This document shows, in pieces, positions 49,765-62,285 of a DNA stretch of 64,000 nt. Source of the stretch: Azohydromonas australica DSM 1124. Lineage in GTDB: Bacteria > Pseudomonadota > Gammaproteobacteria > Burkholderiales > Burkholderiaceae_C. The position numbers and the translations under genes were made by a program. The stretch is from contig NZ_KE387211.1 in NCBI RefSeq assembly GCF_000430725.1, forward strand, positions 155,007 through 219,006, written 5' to 3'. Below the pieces are notes generated by a model. That model searched no databases and was not told where the DNA came from. It saw only the letters and a list, made by a program, of their open reading frames with translations. Position 1 is the first letter of the stretch. The number at the start of each line of letters is the position of its first letter.

Positions 49765-51216
49765 CTAGGCGCCGAGCGATCGGTACAGGGCCAGATACTG
49801 CTCGGCCGCGTCGTCCCAGCCGAAGTGTTGCGCCATTGCGCGCCGCTGTACTGCTTTCCAATCGGTTTGGCGCGCAAATAACGCGAACGCGCGTCTAAGT
49901 GCACGCCTCATATCCCCCGTATCAAACGCATCGAAGACAAATCCGGTGGACTTTTCCTCAACGAGGTCTTCGAGCGTGCAATCCACCACGGTGTCGGCCA
50001 GGCCGCCGACGCGGCGCACCAGCGGCAGGCTGCCGTAGCGCAGGCCGTAGAGCTGGGTGAGGCCGCAAGGTTCGTATAGCGAGGGCACCAGCGTGACGTC
50101 GCTGCCGGCGAAGATGCGGTGCGCCAGCGCTTCGTCGTAGCCCACGCGGATCGCCACCGCCTCCGGATGCGCTGCCGCCGCCTCGCGCAGCGCGGCCTCG
50201 ATGCCCGGGTCGCCCGAGCCCAGCGTGACCAGCTGCCCGCCGCGCGCCACCAGCTCGGGCAGCAGCGCCACCAGCAGCGGCAATCCTTTCTGCTCCGCCA
50301 GGCGGCTGACCATGCCGAACAGCGGCCCCGGGCGCTGCTCCAGGCCCATCTCCTTCTGCAGCGCGGTGCGGCAATGGGCCTTGCCAACGAGCTTGGCGGC
50401 ATCGAAGCGCCGGGCGATGAGCGCATCCGCCGCCGGGTCCCACACGCGCTGGTCCACGCCGTTGAGGATGCCCGAGAGGCTGCCGCCGGCAGCGCGCCGG
50501 CGCAGCAGCCCGTGCAGCCCGCAGCCCTGCTGCGGCGTCTGGATCTCGTGCGCGTAGGTCGGGCTGACCGTGGTGACGTGGTCGGCGTAGAAGAGCCCCG
50601 CCTTCATGAACGAGAGCTGGCCGTGGAACTCCAGCCCCTCCACCGCGAAGGCCTGTCCCGGCAACCCCAGCTCGTGCAGGTGCCGCGCCCCGCACAGCCC
50701 CTGGTAGGCCAGGTTGTGCACCGTATAGACCGTGCGCACCGGCGGCCGGTGCGGGCTGAAGGCGAGGTAAGCGTTGACCAACGCGGCATGCCAGTCGTGG
50801 CTGTGCACCACGCCCGGCGTCCACCACGGGTCCAGCCCCTCGGCCAGCCGGGCCGCGGCGAAGCCCAGCAGCGCGAAGCGGCGGTGGTTGTCGGCGTAAG
50901 GATGGCCGCGCTCGTCCTGGTAGGGGTTGCCGGGCCGGTCGTAGAGCGCCGGCGCCTCCACCACGTAGGCCGGCAGTCCGTCCAGCGCCGCCAGGCGCCC
51001 GAACAGCAGCCGCGCCGGCTCGCCCCAGGGCGCGTGGAACTCGGCCACCGTGGCGGCATCGCTCAAGCCCTCGCGCAGCGCCGGGAAGCCCGGCAGCAGC
51101 ACGCGGACCTCGGCACCGGCGCGCGCCAGGGCGCCGGGCAGCGCGCCGGCGACATCCGCCAGCCCGCCAGTCTTGAGCAGCGGAAAGATCTCGGCGCTGA
51201 CTTGCAGGACCCGCAT
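49765..51216 (-). CDS. glgA: Glycogen synthase (ADP-glucose)
   Basis: 483 residues, GT5. The N-terminal ADP-glucose binding motif KTGGLADV is in [29 protein letters not shown] and [19 protein letters not shown] in the N-terminal half; [12 protein letters not shown] and [20 protein letters not shown] in the C-terminal half. The ATG shares its A with the glgC stop (TGATG), so translation is coupled. The last about 120 bp of coding sequence (49860-49980) are clearly lower in GC than the rest. Confidence 0.96.
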   Translation of the reverse strand: MRVLQVSAEIFPLLKTGGLADVAGALPGALARAGAEVRVLLPGFPALREGLSDAATVAEFHAPWGEPARLLFGRLAALDGLPAYVVEAPALYDRPGNPYQDERGHPYADNHRRFALLGFAAARLAEGLDPWWTPGVVHSHDWHAALVNAYLAFSPHRPPVRTVYTVHNLAYQGLCGARHLHELGLPGQAFAVEGLEFHGQLSFMKAGLFYADHVTTVSPTYAHEIQTPQQGCGLHGLLRRRAAGGSLSGILNGVDQRVWDPAADALIARRFDAAKLVGKAHCRTALQKEMGLEQRPGPLFGMVSRLAEQKGLPLLVALLPELVARGGQLVTLGSGDPGIEAALREAAAAHPEAVAIRVGYDEALAHRIFAGSDVTLVPSLYEPCGLTQLYGLRYGSLPLVRRVGGLADTVVDCTLEDLVEEKSTGFVFDAFDTGDMRRALRRAFALFARQTDWKAVQRRAMAQHFGWDDAAEQYLALYRSLGA

Positions 51217-52475
51217 CACAGCCGCGCCAGCATTTCACGCGTGACCAGCACCACGCCGCCTTCGCTGCGCTCGAAGCGCTGCGCGTCCAGCTCCGGGTCC
51301 TCGCCGATGCTCATGCCCGCCGGGATGACGCAGCCGCGGTCGATCACCACGCGCTTGAGCACGCAGCTGCGCTCCACCGTCACGCCGGGCAGGATCACCG
51401 CCTCGTCCACGTGGCAGAAGGAGTGGATGCGCACGTTGGAGAACAGCACCGAGTTGCTCACGTGCGAGCCGCTGACGATGCAGCCGCCGGAGACGATGGT
51501 GTTGACCGCCAGGCCGTGCTGCCCCTTCTGGTCGGGAATGAACTTGGCCGGCGGGAGCTGGCGCTGGTAGGTCCAGATCGGCCAGTCGTCGTCGTAGATG
51601 TCGAGCTCGGGCGAGATGCTGGCCAGGTCAAGGTTGGCGGCGAAGAAGGCGTCGATCGTGCCCACGTCGCGCCAGTACGACTGGTTGCTGCCCCGGTTTC
51701 GCACGCAACTCATGGAGAAGGGATGCGCCAGCGCGCGCCCTTCCTCCACCGTGCGCGGGATGATGTCCTTGCCGAAGTCCAGGCTCGACTCGGGCCGGGC
51801 CATCTCCTCCTCCAGCAGCCGGTACAGGTAGTCGGCGTTGAAGATGTAGATGCCCATGCTCGCCAGCGACACGTCATCGTTGCCGGGCATGGGCGGCGGG
51901 TCCGCGGGCTTCTCGACGAAGCTGGTGACGCGCCGCTGGCCGTCCACCGCCATCACGCCGAAGGCGCTGGCCTCGCCGCGCGGCACCTCGATGCAGCCCA
52001 CCGTGCAGCCCGCACCGCTGGCGACGTGGTCGCGCAGCATGATGGAGTAGTCCATCTTGTAGATGTGGTCCCCGGCCAGCACCACGATGTACTCGGGCTT
52101 GCCCGAGGCGATGATGTCCAGGTTCTGGTAGACGGCGTCCGCCGTGCCGCGGTACCAGTGCTCCTCGTCGATGCGCTGCTGCGCCGGCAGCAGGTCCAGC
52201 ATCTCGCTCATCTCGCCGCGCAGGAAGCTCCAGCCGCGCTGAAGGTGCCGCAGCAGCGAGTGCGACTTGTACTGCGTGATCACGCCGATGCGGCGGATGC
52301 CGGAATTGATGCAGTTCGACAGCGCGAAATCAATGATGCGGAACTTGCCGCCGAAATAGACCGCGGGCTTGGCCCGGCGGTCCGTGAGCTGCTTCAGGCG
52401 CGAGCCTCGGCCGCCCGCCAGCACCAGCGCAATGGTCTTGCGCACGAGTTGGGCCGAATGCAGCGGCCGGTCCAT
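51216..52475 (-). CDS. glgC: Glucose-1-phosphate adenylyltransferase
   Basis: 419 residues making ADP-glucose from glucose 1-phosphate and ATP. N-terminal nucleotidyltransferase signature [27 protein letters not shown] and [20 protein letters not shown]; substrate loop [16 protein letters not shown] and [10 protein letters not shown]-terminal left-handed beta-helix ([41 protein letters not shown]). Length is typical. GAGGTGA lies before ATG 52475. Rate-limiting step of the glycogen island. Confidence 0.96.
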   Translation of the reverse strand: MDRPLHSAQLVRKTIALVLAGGRGSRLKQLTDRRAKPAVYFGGKFRIIDFALSNCINSGIRRIGVITQYKSHSLLRHLQRGWSFLRGEMSEMLDLLPAQQRIDEEHWYRGTADAVYQNLDIIASGKPEYIVVLAGDHIYKMDYSIMLRDHVASGAGCTVGCIEVPRGEASAFGVMAVDGQRRVTSFVEKPADPPPMPGNDDVSLASMGIYIFNADYLYRLLEEEMARPESSLDFGKDIIPRTVEEGRALAHPFSMSCVRNRGSNQSYWRDVGTIDAFFAANLDLASISPELDIYDDDWPIWTYQRQLPPAKFIPDQKGQHGLAVNTIVSGGCIVSGSHVSNSVLFSNVRIHSFCHVDEAVILPGVTVERSCVLKRVVIDRGCVIPAGMSIGEDPELDAQRFERSEGGVVLVTREMLARL

Positions 52476-52666
52476 GGAAGTTGTCACCTCGGTCCTCTTA
52501 CTGCTGTTGTTACATCGGTTGGCCTGCCGCCATCGCGGCACGGGGCTGGGCTGGACCGACAAGAGGATGCGTTCGCAAGCTCCGTGCCTCGATCGGGCGC
52601 GCCTCGTCCCCGGTGGCCGGACCAGCATGCCTCATTCTGGGGCGCCCCTTGCACGCCCCGGTTGCT

Positions 52667-54723
<2,057 letters not shown>

Positions 54724-54727
<4 letters not shown>

Positions 54728-56907
54728 TCCCCGGGCGCCCACAGCAGCGTCGCCAGCGACGGGATGTCGATGAGGATGGACTGCGCGTGGCCGTCGCAGG
54801 GCACGGGCTCGGCGTGGCGCAGCCCGTTGGCCACGCCGCTACCGCCGTAGATGGCGAGGTCCGTGTTGATGATCTCGCGCCAGGCGCCGGGCCGCGGCAC
54901 GCCGATGCGCCAGCCGTGCCGCACCACCGGCGTGAAGTTCGCCACCGCCACCACCACGGCGTCGTCGCCGCCGCGGCGCTGGAAGGCGAAGACGGAATGG
55001 TCCTTGTCGTCGTGGCGGATCCACTCGAAGCCGTCGGCGTGCACGTCGCGCCGGTGCAGCGCGCCGAAGTGGCGATACACCGCGTTGAGGTCGCGCACCA
55101 GCCGCTGCACGCCGCGGTGCCGCGCGGCGTTGGGGCCGTGCTCCATCACATGCCAGTCCAGGCTGGCGTCGAAGTTCCACTCACGCTCCTGCGCGAACTC
55201 GCCGCCCATGAACAGCAGCTTCTTGCCCGGGTGCGCCCACATCCAGCCGTAGCCCGCGCGCAGGTTGGCGAAGCGCTGCCAGTCGTCGCCCGGCATCCGG
55301 CCGATCAGGGAGCGCTTGCCGTGCACCACCTCGTCGTGCGAGAGCGGCAGCACGTAGTTCTCGTTCCAGGCGTACATGAAGCCGAAGCGCAGCTGGTCGT
55401 GGTGCCAGCGCCGGTGCACCGCCTCGCGCTCCAGGTAGCCCAGGGTGTCGTGCATCCAGCCCAGGTTCCACTTGTAGTGGAAGCCCAGGCCCTGCAGGCC
55501 GTCGCCGCCGGGCGGTCGGCTCACGCCGGGCCAGGCGGTGGACTCCTCGGCGATGGTGACGGCGCCCGGCCGCTCGGTGCCCACCACGAAGTTCATGCGG
55601 CGCAGGAAGTCGATGGCTTCCAGGTTCTCGCGCCCGCCGTGGCGGTTGGGCAGCCACTCGCCTTCGGCGCGGCTGTAGTCGCGGTAGAGCATGGAGGCCA
55701 CGGCATCCACCCGCAGCCCGTCGACGCCGAAGTTCTCCAGCCAGTACAGCGCGTTGCCGATCAGGAAGTTGCGCACCTCCGCGCGGCCGAAGTTGTAGAT
55801 GAGCGTGTTCCAGTCCGGGTGAAAGCCCTCGCGCGGGTCAGCGTGCTCGTACAGGTGCGTGCCGTCGAAGCGCGACAGCGCGAAGGCGTCGGTCGGGAAG
55901 TGGCCCGGCACCCAGTCCAGGATCACGCCCAGCCCGGCGGCGTGCGCGGCATCGACGAAAAAGGCGAAATCTTCCGGCGTGCCGAAGCGCGAAGTGGGCG
56001 CGTACAGCCCGGTGGGCTGGTAGCCCCAGGAGCCGTCGAAAGGATGCTCGTGCACCGGCAGCAGCTCCAGGTGCGTGAAGCCCAGGTCGCGCGCGTAGGG
56101 CACGAGCTGCGCCGCCAGCTCGCGGTAGGTGAGCCAACGCCCGCCGCCCCCGCGGCGCCAGGAGCCCAGGTGCACCTCGTAGATGCTCATGGGCGCGTCG
56201 AAGGCATTGGCCGCGGCGCGCTCGGGCGCCATGACCCGGCGCGGCGGCAGCGCCGCCACGCACGAGGCGGTGCCGGGGCGCAGCTCGGCGGCGAAGGCGC
56301 AGGGGTCGGCGCGCAGCGCCACCTCGCCCTGGGCGTCCAGCAACTCGAACTTGTAGAGCGCGCCGGGGCCCAGGCCAGGGACGAAGATCTCCCACACGCC
56401 GACCTCGCGCCGCAGCCGCATGGCATGGCGCCGGCCGTCCCACTGGTTGAAGTCGCCCACCACCGACACGCGCCGCGCGTTGGGCGCCCAGACGGCGAAG
56501 CGCACGCCGTCCACGCCGTCCACTGCCAGCGGGTGCGCGCCCAGCACCTCGAAGGGGCGCTGGTGCGTGCCCTCGCCCAGCAGCCACAGGTCCAGCTCGC
56601 CCAGCAGCGGCGGAAAGCGGTAGGGGTCCTCCAGCTCGGACTGGGTGCGGCCCCAGTCCACGCGCCAGCGGTAGGCGAAGCGCTCGCGCGGGCCCGTGAG
56701 CGTGGCCTCGAACAGGTCGCTGCCCTCGATGCGCCGCAGCTCGGCGAGCTCGCGGCCATCCTCGGCCAGGGCCCACACCCGCTGCGCGCCGGGCAGCAGC
56801 GCGCGCAGGGTCCAGGCGCCATCGGTGGGGCCGTGCAGTCCCAGCACGGCAAAGGGGTCGCCATGTTCGGCGCGCATCAGCGACTGGACGGTGTCGTCGT
56901 GGAGCAT
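54724..56907 (-). CDS. glgB: 1,4-alpha-glucan branching enzyme
   Basis: 727 residues, GH13. N1 domain then CBM48 ([41 protein letters not shown]), catalytic motifs [47 protein letters not shown] (nucleophile Asp), ITIAEEST-like [12 protein letters not shown], and [15 protein letters not shown]. Typical length for two-N-domain bacterial GlgB (about 730). ATG 56907 has GGAAGAGA. First gene of the leftward glycogen island, translationally coupled to glgX. Confidence 0.96.
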
Positions 56908-57039
56908 CGGGACGGGTCTCTTCCTACTGCGGGTGCTGCGGCTACGGGCGGCCACGGAGGGCCGTTCAGGAGAATGTAACTTCCGCTCCCGGCCTGCCCG
57001 GTGCCGTGCGCCGCGCCGCCCCGTGCGGGGCGTCGCGCC

Positions 57040-58287
57040 TCAGCGGTAGAACAGGTACGCCACCGCGATGGCGCCCGCCAGCCCGACCGCGTCGGCGATG
57101 AGCCCGCAGGCCAGCGCGTGGCGGGTCTTCTTGATGTCCACGCTGCCGAAGTACACGGCCAGCACGTAGAAGGTGGTCTCGGTCGAGCCCTGGATGATCG
57201 AGGCCAGGCGGCCCTGGAACGAGTCCACGCCGTAGGTCTTGAGCACGTCCACCATCAGCCCGCGCGCGCCGCTGCCCGAGAGCGTCTTCATCAGGCCCAC
57301 GGGCAGCGCCGGCACGAAGTCGGTGTCCAGGCCCAGCGCCGCGACGCCGCGGGCCACGAGGTTGACCAATGCATCCATCCCGCCGGTGCTGCGGAACACC
57401 GAGATCGCCACCAGGATGGCGATCAGGTACGGAATGATCCGCACCGCGACGTCGAAGCCCTCCTTCGCGCCCTCGACGAAGGCCTCGTAGACGTTCAGGC
57501 GCCGCCACGCGCCCGCGGCCACGAAGAGCACGATCACCGACACCACCGCCATGCTGCCCAGCAGCCCCACCAGTTCCGCCATGCGTGTCGGCGGGTACTG
57601 GCTCAGCCAGGCGTAGAGGCCGCCGGTCAGGCCGATGAAGCCGGCGAAGAACAGCAGCACCGGCGCGCACAGCAGGTTGATGCGCTGCCACGCCGCCACT
57701 GCCACCAGCCCCGCGGTGAAGGAGATGAAGGTGGCGATCAGGGTGGGCAGGAAGATGTCGGCGCCGTTGAAGCCGGTGAGCCCCTGCTCCGCGGCGATGG
57801 ACTGGCGCAGCGCGATGACCGACGTGGGGATGAGCGTGATCCCGGCGGTGTTGAGCACCAGGAAGGTCACCATGGCGTTGCTGGCGGTGTCCTTGCGCGG
57901 GTTGAGCTCCTGCAGCTCGCGCATGGCCTTGAGGCCCAGCGGCGTGGCGGCGTTGTCCAGCCCCAGCATGTTGGCGCTGAGGTTCATGACGATGCTGCCG
58001 CCCGCCGGGTGGCCGCGCGGGATCTCGGGGAACAGCCGCGCGAAGAAGGGCGCCAGCGCGCGCGCGAAGAGCTGGATCACGCCGGCCTGCTCGCCGATGC
58101 GCATCACGCCCAGCCACAGGCTCATCACGCCCACCAGGCCCAGCGAGATGTCGAAGCCGGTCTTGGCCATGTCGAAGATGCCCGACATGACACGGCCGAA
58201 CACGCCCAGGTCGCCCTGCGCCAGTTGCACCAGCGCCGAGGCGAAGCCCAGCAGGATGAAGGCTACCCAGACGTGGTTCAGGATCAT
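57040..58287 (-). CDS. SpmA-SpmB fusion, nucleoside-recognition membrane protein
   Basis: 415 residues from ATG 58287. Two Gate/nucleoside-recognition halves: the first about 200 residues match SpmA (FDISLGLVGVMSLWLGVMRIGEQAG, GSIVMNLSANMLGLDNAATPLGLKAM) and the rest match SpmB (EAFVEGAKEGFDVAVRIIPYLIAILVAISVFRSTGGMD, LPVGLMKTLSGSGARGLMVDVL, GSTETTFYVLAVYFGSVDIKK). In Bacillus the separate proteins act in spore maturation; in non-spore-formers the fused form is common and its role is unknown, probably a transporter. Monocistronic here. Confidence 0.9.
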   Translation of the reverse strand: MILNHVWVAFILLGFASALVQLAQGDLGVFGRVMSGIFDMAKTGFDISLGLVGVMSLWLGVMRIGEQAGVIQLFARALAPFFARLFPEIPRGHPAGGSIVMNLSANMLGLDNAATPLGLKAMRELQELNPRKDTASNAMVTFLVLNTAGITLIPTSVIALRQSIAAEQGLTGFNGADIFLPTLIATFISFTAGLVAVAAWQRINLLCAPVLLFFAGFIGLTGGLYAWLSQYPPTRMAELVGLLGSMAVVSVIVLFVAAGAWRRLNVYEAFVEGAKEGFDVAVRIIPYLIAILVAISVFRSTGGMDALVNLVARGVAALGLDTDFVPALPVGLMKTLSGSGARGLMVDVLKTYGVDSFQGRLASIIQGSTETTFYVLAVYFGSVDIKKTRHALACGLIADAVGLAGAIAVAYLFYR

Positions 58288-58372
58288 CGAAAGCGGGCGC
58301 GGACGGCGGTTGGTCGAGGGCGGCGCAGCATAAGCGACGGCCCGCGCCCGGCCGCCGCGGCCCCGTGCGGGC

Positions 58373-59926
58373 TCAGCCCGCCGTGCGGTAGACGCTGACG
58401 GCGTCGGACAGGCGGCGCGCCCGGTGGTCCAGCGACTTGGCCGCCGCGGCGCTCTGCTCCACCAGCGCGGCGTTGTGCTGCGTGCTGTCGTCCAGCGCGG
58501 CAATGGCCTGGTGCACCTGCTCCACGCCCTGGCCCTGCTGCTGCGAGGCCTGCGAGATCTCGGACACCAGCGCCGTCACCTGGCGCACGCGGTCGATGAT
58601 CTGCTGGATGGTCTGGCCCGCCTGCTCGACGTGGCGGTTGCCGGCATCGACGCGCTGCACCGACTCCTGGATCAGCGTCTTGATCTCGCGCGCCGCCGTG
58701 GCCGAGCGCTGCGCCAGCGCCCGCACCTCGCCCGCCACCACGGCGAAGCCGCGGCCGGCCTCGCCCGCGCGCGCGGCTTCCACTGCGGCGTTGAGCGCCA
58801 GGATGTTGGTCTGGAACGCGATGCCGTCGATGACGCCGATGATGTCGGCGATGCGCGTGCTGTGGTCCTGGATGTCGTTCATCTGCTCGCGCACCTGGTG
58901 CATCACCGAGCCGCCCAGGCTGGCCGCCTCGGACGCCTGCTCCGCCAGCGTGCGCGCCTGGCCCGAGGTGGCGGAGTTCTGCTGCACGGTCTGCGTGATC
59001 TGCTCCATGGAGGCGGCGGTCTGCTGCAGGCTGGCCGCGGTCTGCTCGGTACGGCCGCTGAGGTCGCTGCTGCCGGAGGCGATCTGGCGGCTGGCCACGG
59101 CCACGCCGCCGACCTGGTCGGCCACGTCGTCGACCAGCGCGCGCAGGTTCAGCCCGGCCTGGTTGATCGCGCGGTTGAGCAGCCCGATCTCGTCCACGCG
59201 GTTCATGGCCAGCGCGGGCGCGGCCTCGCCGCTGGCCACCTGGTTGGCATGGTGGAGCATGGTCTGCACCGGCTTCACCACCTGTGCGCCCAGGAACACG
59301 CTGCCCAGCGCCACGCCGCCCGCCCAGGCCGCCGCCGTGCCCATCAGCTGCAGCGGCGATGCGGCCGACAGCAGCGCCGGCAGGACCGCCACGGCGGCAC
59401 ATAAACCCATGCCCAGGGCCACGCGGGCGCGCAGCGGCATGAGCTGGAACAGCGACAGCGGCGCGCGCCAGCCCGACTGCACCACCAGCCCGCGATGGAT
59501 GCGGCGCCCATTGGCGCGGCCCTCGCGCAGGTCGGCGTACAGCCGCTCGGCCTGCTGCGCTTGTTGCAGGCTGGCCGGCGTGCGCACTGACATGTAGCCC
59601 ACCACTTGGCCGTTGCGGCGCATGGGCGTGGCATTGGCCAGCACCCAGTAGTGGTCGCCGTCGTTGCGGCGGTTCTTCACCACGGCGGTCCAGGACAGGC
59701 CGTCCTGCAGCGTCGTCCACATGTCGGCAAAGGCCTGCGGCGGCATGTCCGGGTGGCGCACCAGGTTGTGCGGCTGGCCCATCAGCTCCTTGTGGCCGAA
59801 GCCGCTGGCCTCCACAAAGGCGGCGTTGGCGTAGCGGATGCGGCCGTCCAGGTCGGTGGTGGACATCAGCGTCACGCCTGACGGGAGCGTGTATTCACGA
59901 CCGGTGACTGGAAGATTGGTTTTCAT
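58373..59926 (-). CDS. PAS-containing methyl-accepting chemotaxis protein (Aer-like)
   Basis: 517 residues. N-terminal PAS domain (about 15-120: [58 protein letters not shown]) typical of Aer redox/energy sensors. Then two hydrophobic segments ([38 protein letters not shown]), a HAMP-like stretch, and the cytoplasmic signalling hairpin tip [18 protein letters not shown]. Unlike classical receptors it lacks a periplasmic sensing domain, so it senses internal redox or a PAS ligand. AGGAACTGCC precedes ATG 59926. No che genes nearby. Confidence 0.94.
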   Translation of the reverse strand: MKTNLPVTGREYTLPSGVTLMSTTDLDGRIRYANAAFVEASGFGHKELMGQPHNLVRHPDMPPQAFADMWTTLQDGLSWTAVVKNRRNDGDHYWVLANATPMRRNGQVVGYMSVRTPASLQQAQQAERLYADLREGRANGRRIHRGLVVQSGWRAPLSLFQLMPLRARVALGMGLCAAVAVLPALLSAASPLQLMGTAAAWAGGVALGSVFLGAQVVKPVQTMLHHANQVASGEAAPALAMNRVDEIGLLNRAINQAGLNLRALVDDVADQVGGVAVASRQIASGSSDLSGRTEQTAASLQQTAASMEQITQTVQQNSATSGQARTLAEQASEAASLGGSVMHQVREQMNDIQDHSTRIADIIGVIDGIAFQTNILALNAAVEAARAGEAGRGFAVVAGEVRALAQRSATAAREIKTLIQESVQRVDAGNRHVEQAGQTIQQIIDRVRQVTALVSEISQASQQQGQGVEQVHQAIAALDDSTQHNAALVEQSAAAAKSLDHRARRLSDAVSVYRTAG

Positions 59927-60244
59927 GGCAGTTCCTGGCGGTCAATACAAAGACGGAAGACCTCAACCGGCAAATTCCTGACGGTCGGAAACGCGACAAA
60001 AACTGCAATGCATGGAACGGCGACTGGAGTGCCGGGCCGCCTTTGTCGCTTTTGTCGCGCCGCAACAGGACGTAGCAAGACCCGTGACAGGTCCAAGGGC
60101 GCGCGACGGCGCGGTGCGGGACGGTCAGCAGTGCGGCCAGGATCGGCCTTGGTCGGCCGAACACCAGCTCCAGGGCCACCACCGAAACGGCATCAGTGCC
60201 GGAACCACCAGATCGCGGTGCCGGCGCGGGCGGCGGTGCCCCGC
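59927..60244. other. Intergenic region
   Basis: 318 bp between the chemoreceptor start and the small exported-protein stop. No supported gene. It is less GC-rich near 59940-60010 (GTCAATACAAAGACGGAAGAC...) where the chemoreceptor promoter is expected, and shows a short repeated TTTGTCGC (60042-60057, twice). No terminator was recognised. Confidence 0.5.
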
Positions 60245-60727
60245 TTACTTCGCCGAGGTCGGCCGGCGGTCCGGGCGCGCCTTGCGGCGGAAGGCTTTGG
60301 CGACGATGCGGTGTCCGGTCACGTTGCGCCTGATCTGGGCAGGGCCCGATTCGACGATGAGCAGCGCCTGCACCCCGTGCCGGGCGGCCACCATCTTCAG
60401 GGCATGCAGCGCCAGGCTGGCGTCGTCTTCATCGCGCGGTGCCGAGGACCTGAAGAGCGACAGCGGGCCGGGCGGCCGCAGTCCGTTCACCTGCTCCAGG
60501 ACTTCGACCTCCGACTCGTCCTTGCCAAGGGCCTCGACGGTGCCGACGACCACATAGTCCGGCGGCGGCTCCTGATCGAGGATCCGGACTTCTGACACGG
60601 GCACGGAAGAGAAGGTCTCCGCCTCGAAGGATGAATACCGACCCTCAGAAATGTCCGCGCGGGTCGCGAACGCGAGCGTTGCGAGCGCCACGGCCAGCGC
60701 GGTATTCCGGGCGAACTTGCTGATCAT
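60245..60727 (-). CDS. Exported protein of unknown function
   Basis: 160 residues, signal peptide NTALAVALATLAFATRADIS, then an acidic region (EAETFSSVPVSEVRILDQEPPPDYVVVGTVEAL...ESEVEVLEQVN), a helix DDASLALHALKMVAARHGVQALLIVESG and a basic tail (FRRKARPDRRPTSAK). 'LKMVAARHGVQALLIV' resembles the YbjQ/lipoprotein-type strands that sense heterogeneous substrates, but no family is certain. Codon bias is somewhat weaker than in its neighbours. No Shine-Dalgarno is seen. Divergent from the PLD gene. Confidence 0.65.
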   Translation of the reverse strand: MISKFARNTALAVALATLAFATRADISEGRYSSFEAETFSSVPVSEVRILDQEPPPDYVVVGTVEALGKDESEVEVLEQVNGLRPPGPLSLFRSSAPRDEDDASLALHALKMVAARHGVQALLIVESGPAQIRRNVTGHRIVAKAFRRKARPDRRPTSAK

Positions 60728-60920
60728 GCGAAACGAGGAAGGGATGCAGGCCGGGGAGACTGCGCGTACCGGTGGTTTTGGGGAGTTCCTTCATCGGCAG
60801 AACGGCGCGGCAGTTGAGTCCCGGCCGGGAACGGACTTCGGGGGCAGGCCAAGTCAGTCACTGCTCATCCGCCGTGGCGCGGTGTCGCCGCCCGCGGGAC
60901 TGCATGGTCGAATCCCGGGC

Positions 60921-62198
60921 ATGTGGGAAGCCGACACGCTGATGAAAGTGGCACTGGCACTGCTGGTGCTGGTGGTCCTGCTGGGCATCGTCATCTGGTC
61001 CATCAAGCGCCACCGAGACCCGGAGCTGTCGCTCGATTGCAACCAGCCGCTGGACCGGGTGCTGCCCTCGGTGAGCGGCCTCACGCATGCCTCGCTGCTC
61101 CCGGGCAACGCGGTGGAGCTGCTGGAGAACGGTGCCTTCTTCGACGCGCTGTTCGAGGAGATCGCCGGCGCGCGCTGCTCGCTGCACTTCGAGACCTTCC
61201 TGTGGAAGGAAGGCCGCCTGGGCGCACGGCTGGCCGCGGCGCTGGCCGAGCGCGCCCGGGCCGGCGTGCAGGTGCGCGTGCTGCTGGATGCCCGGGGCTG
61301 CAACAAGATGGGCGAAGCCGCCTCGCGCCTGCTGACCGAGGCGGGCTGCCGGCTGGTGCGCTACCACGCGCCGCGGCTGCGCAACCTGGGCATGCTCAAC
61401 CGGCGCGACCATCGCAAGGTGTGCGTGGCGGACGGGCGCGTGGCGCTGGTGGGAGGCCACTGCATCGTCGATCAATGGCTCTACGAGGGCATGAAGGGCC
61501 ATCCGCCCTTCCACGACATCGGCGTGCGCCTGCGCGGCCCCGGGGTGCACGCGGTGCAATCGGCCTTCAGCGAGAACTGGGTGTCCGAGTGCGGCGAGCT
61601 GTTCGTGGGCGACGACGTGTTCCCGGCGCTGGAACCCGCGGGGGACATCACGTTGCACATCGCCCGCGCCAAGCCCGAGCGCGCGGCGCCGGCGGTGAAG
61701 ATCCTGCACCACCTGGTGCTGTGCACGGCGCAGCGGCGGCTGTGGATCCAGAACCCCTATTTCCTGCCGCAGGACAAGGCCGTCAACGCGCTGGCCGCGG
61801 CGGTGCGGCGCGGTGTGGACGTGCGGGTGATGGTGCCGTCGGCCCAAGCGTCGGACATGCCCATCGTGCAGCACGCCGCCCACCACAACTTCTCGCGCCT
61901 GCTGGCCGCGGGCGTGCGGGTGTTCGAGTACCCGAGCACGCTGCTGCACCAGAAGGTGATGAGCATCGACGGCCTGTGGTGCGCCATCGGGTCAAGCAAC
62001 TTCGACGACCGCTCCTTCGAGATCAACGACGAGATCACGCTGGGGGTGGCGGACACGGCGCTGGCGCAGCGGCTGGAAGCGATCTTCGAGCGCGACATGC
62101 GCGAGTGCACCGAGCTCGACCTGGCGTCCTGGAAACGGCGCAGCGCCTTGCACAAGCTGAAGGACCGAGCCTGCTACCTCTTGAAGGAACAGCTCTGA
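60921..62198 (+). CDS. Phospholipase D-like cardiolipin synthase
   Basis: 425 residues from ATG 60921 (an ATG at 60942 has a better-placed GGGAAG). One N-terminal membrane anchor (LMKVALALLVLVVLLGIVIW), then two PLD domains with HKD motifs: HRKVCVADGRVALVGG (about 165) and HQKVMSIDGLWCAIGSSNFDDRS (about 350). Cardiolipin synthases of this type condense phosphatidylglycerol molecules. Length is intermediate between ClsA (about 480) and ClsB (about 410). Monocistronic. Confidence 0.9.
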   Translation: MWEADTLMKVALALLVLVVLLGIVIWSIKRHRDPELSLDCNQPLDRVLPSVSGLTHASLLPGNAVELLENGAFFDALFEEIAGARCSLHFETFLWKEGRLGARLAAALAERARAGVQVRVLLDARGCNKMGEAASRLLTEAGCRLVRYHAPRLRNLGMLNRRDHRKVCVADGRVALVGGHCIVDQWLYEGMKGHPPFHDIGVRLRGPGVHAVQSAFSENWVSECGELFVGDDVFPALEPAGDITLHIARAKPERAAPAVKILHHLVLCTAQRRLWIQNPYFLPQDKAVNALAAAVRRGVDVRVMVPSAQASDMPIVQHAAHHNFSRLLAAGVRVFEYPSTLLHQKVMSIDGLWCAIGSSNFDDRSFEINDEITLGVADTALAQRLEAIFERDMRECTELDLASWKRRSALHKLKDRACYLLKEQL

Positions 62199-62285
62199 GC
62201 TGCGGAGGAGCTGTTTCCAAGTCACGGTTAACGGCACTAATCAAAGGCACAATTCAGAACATCAATTTGCCCCTTTCTCGTGCCG

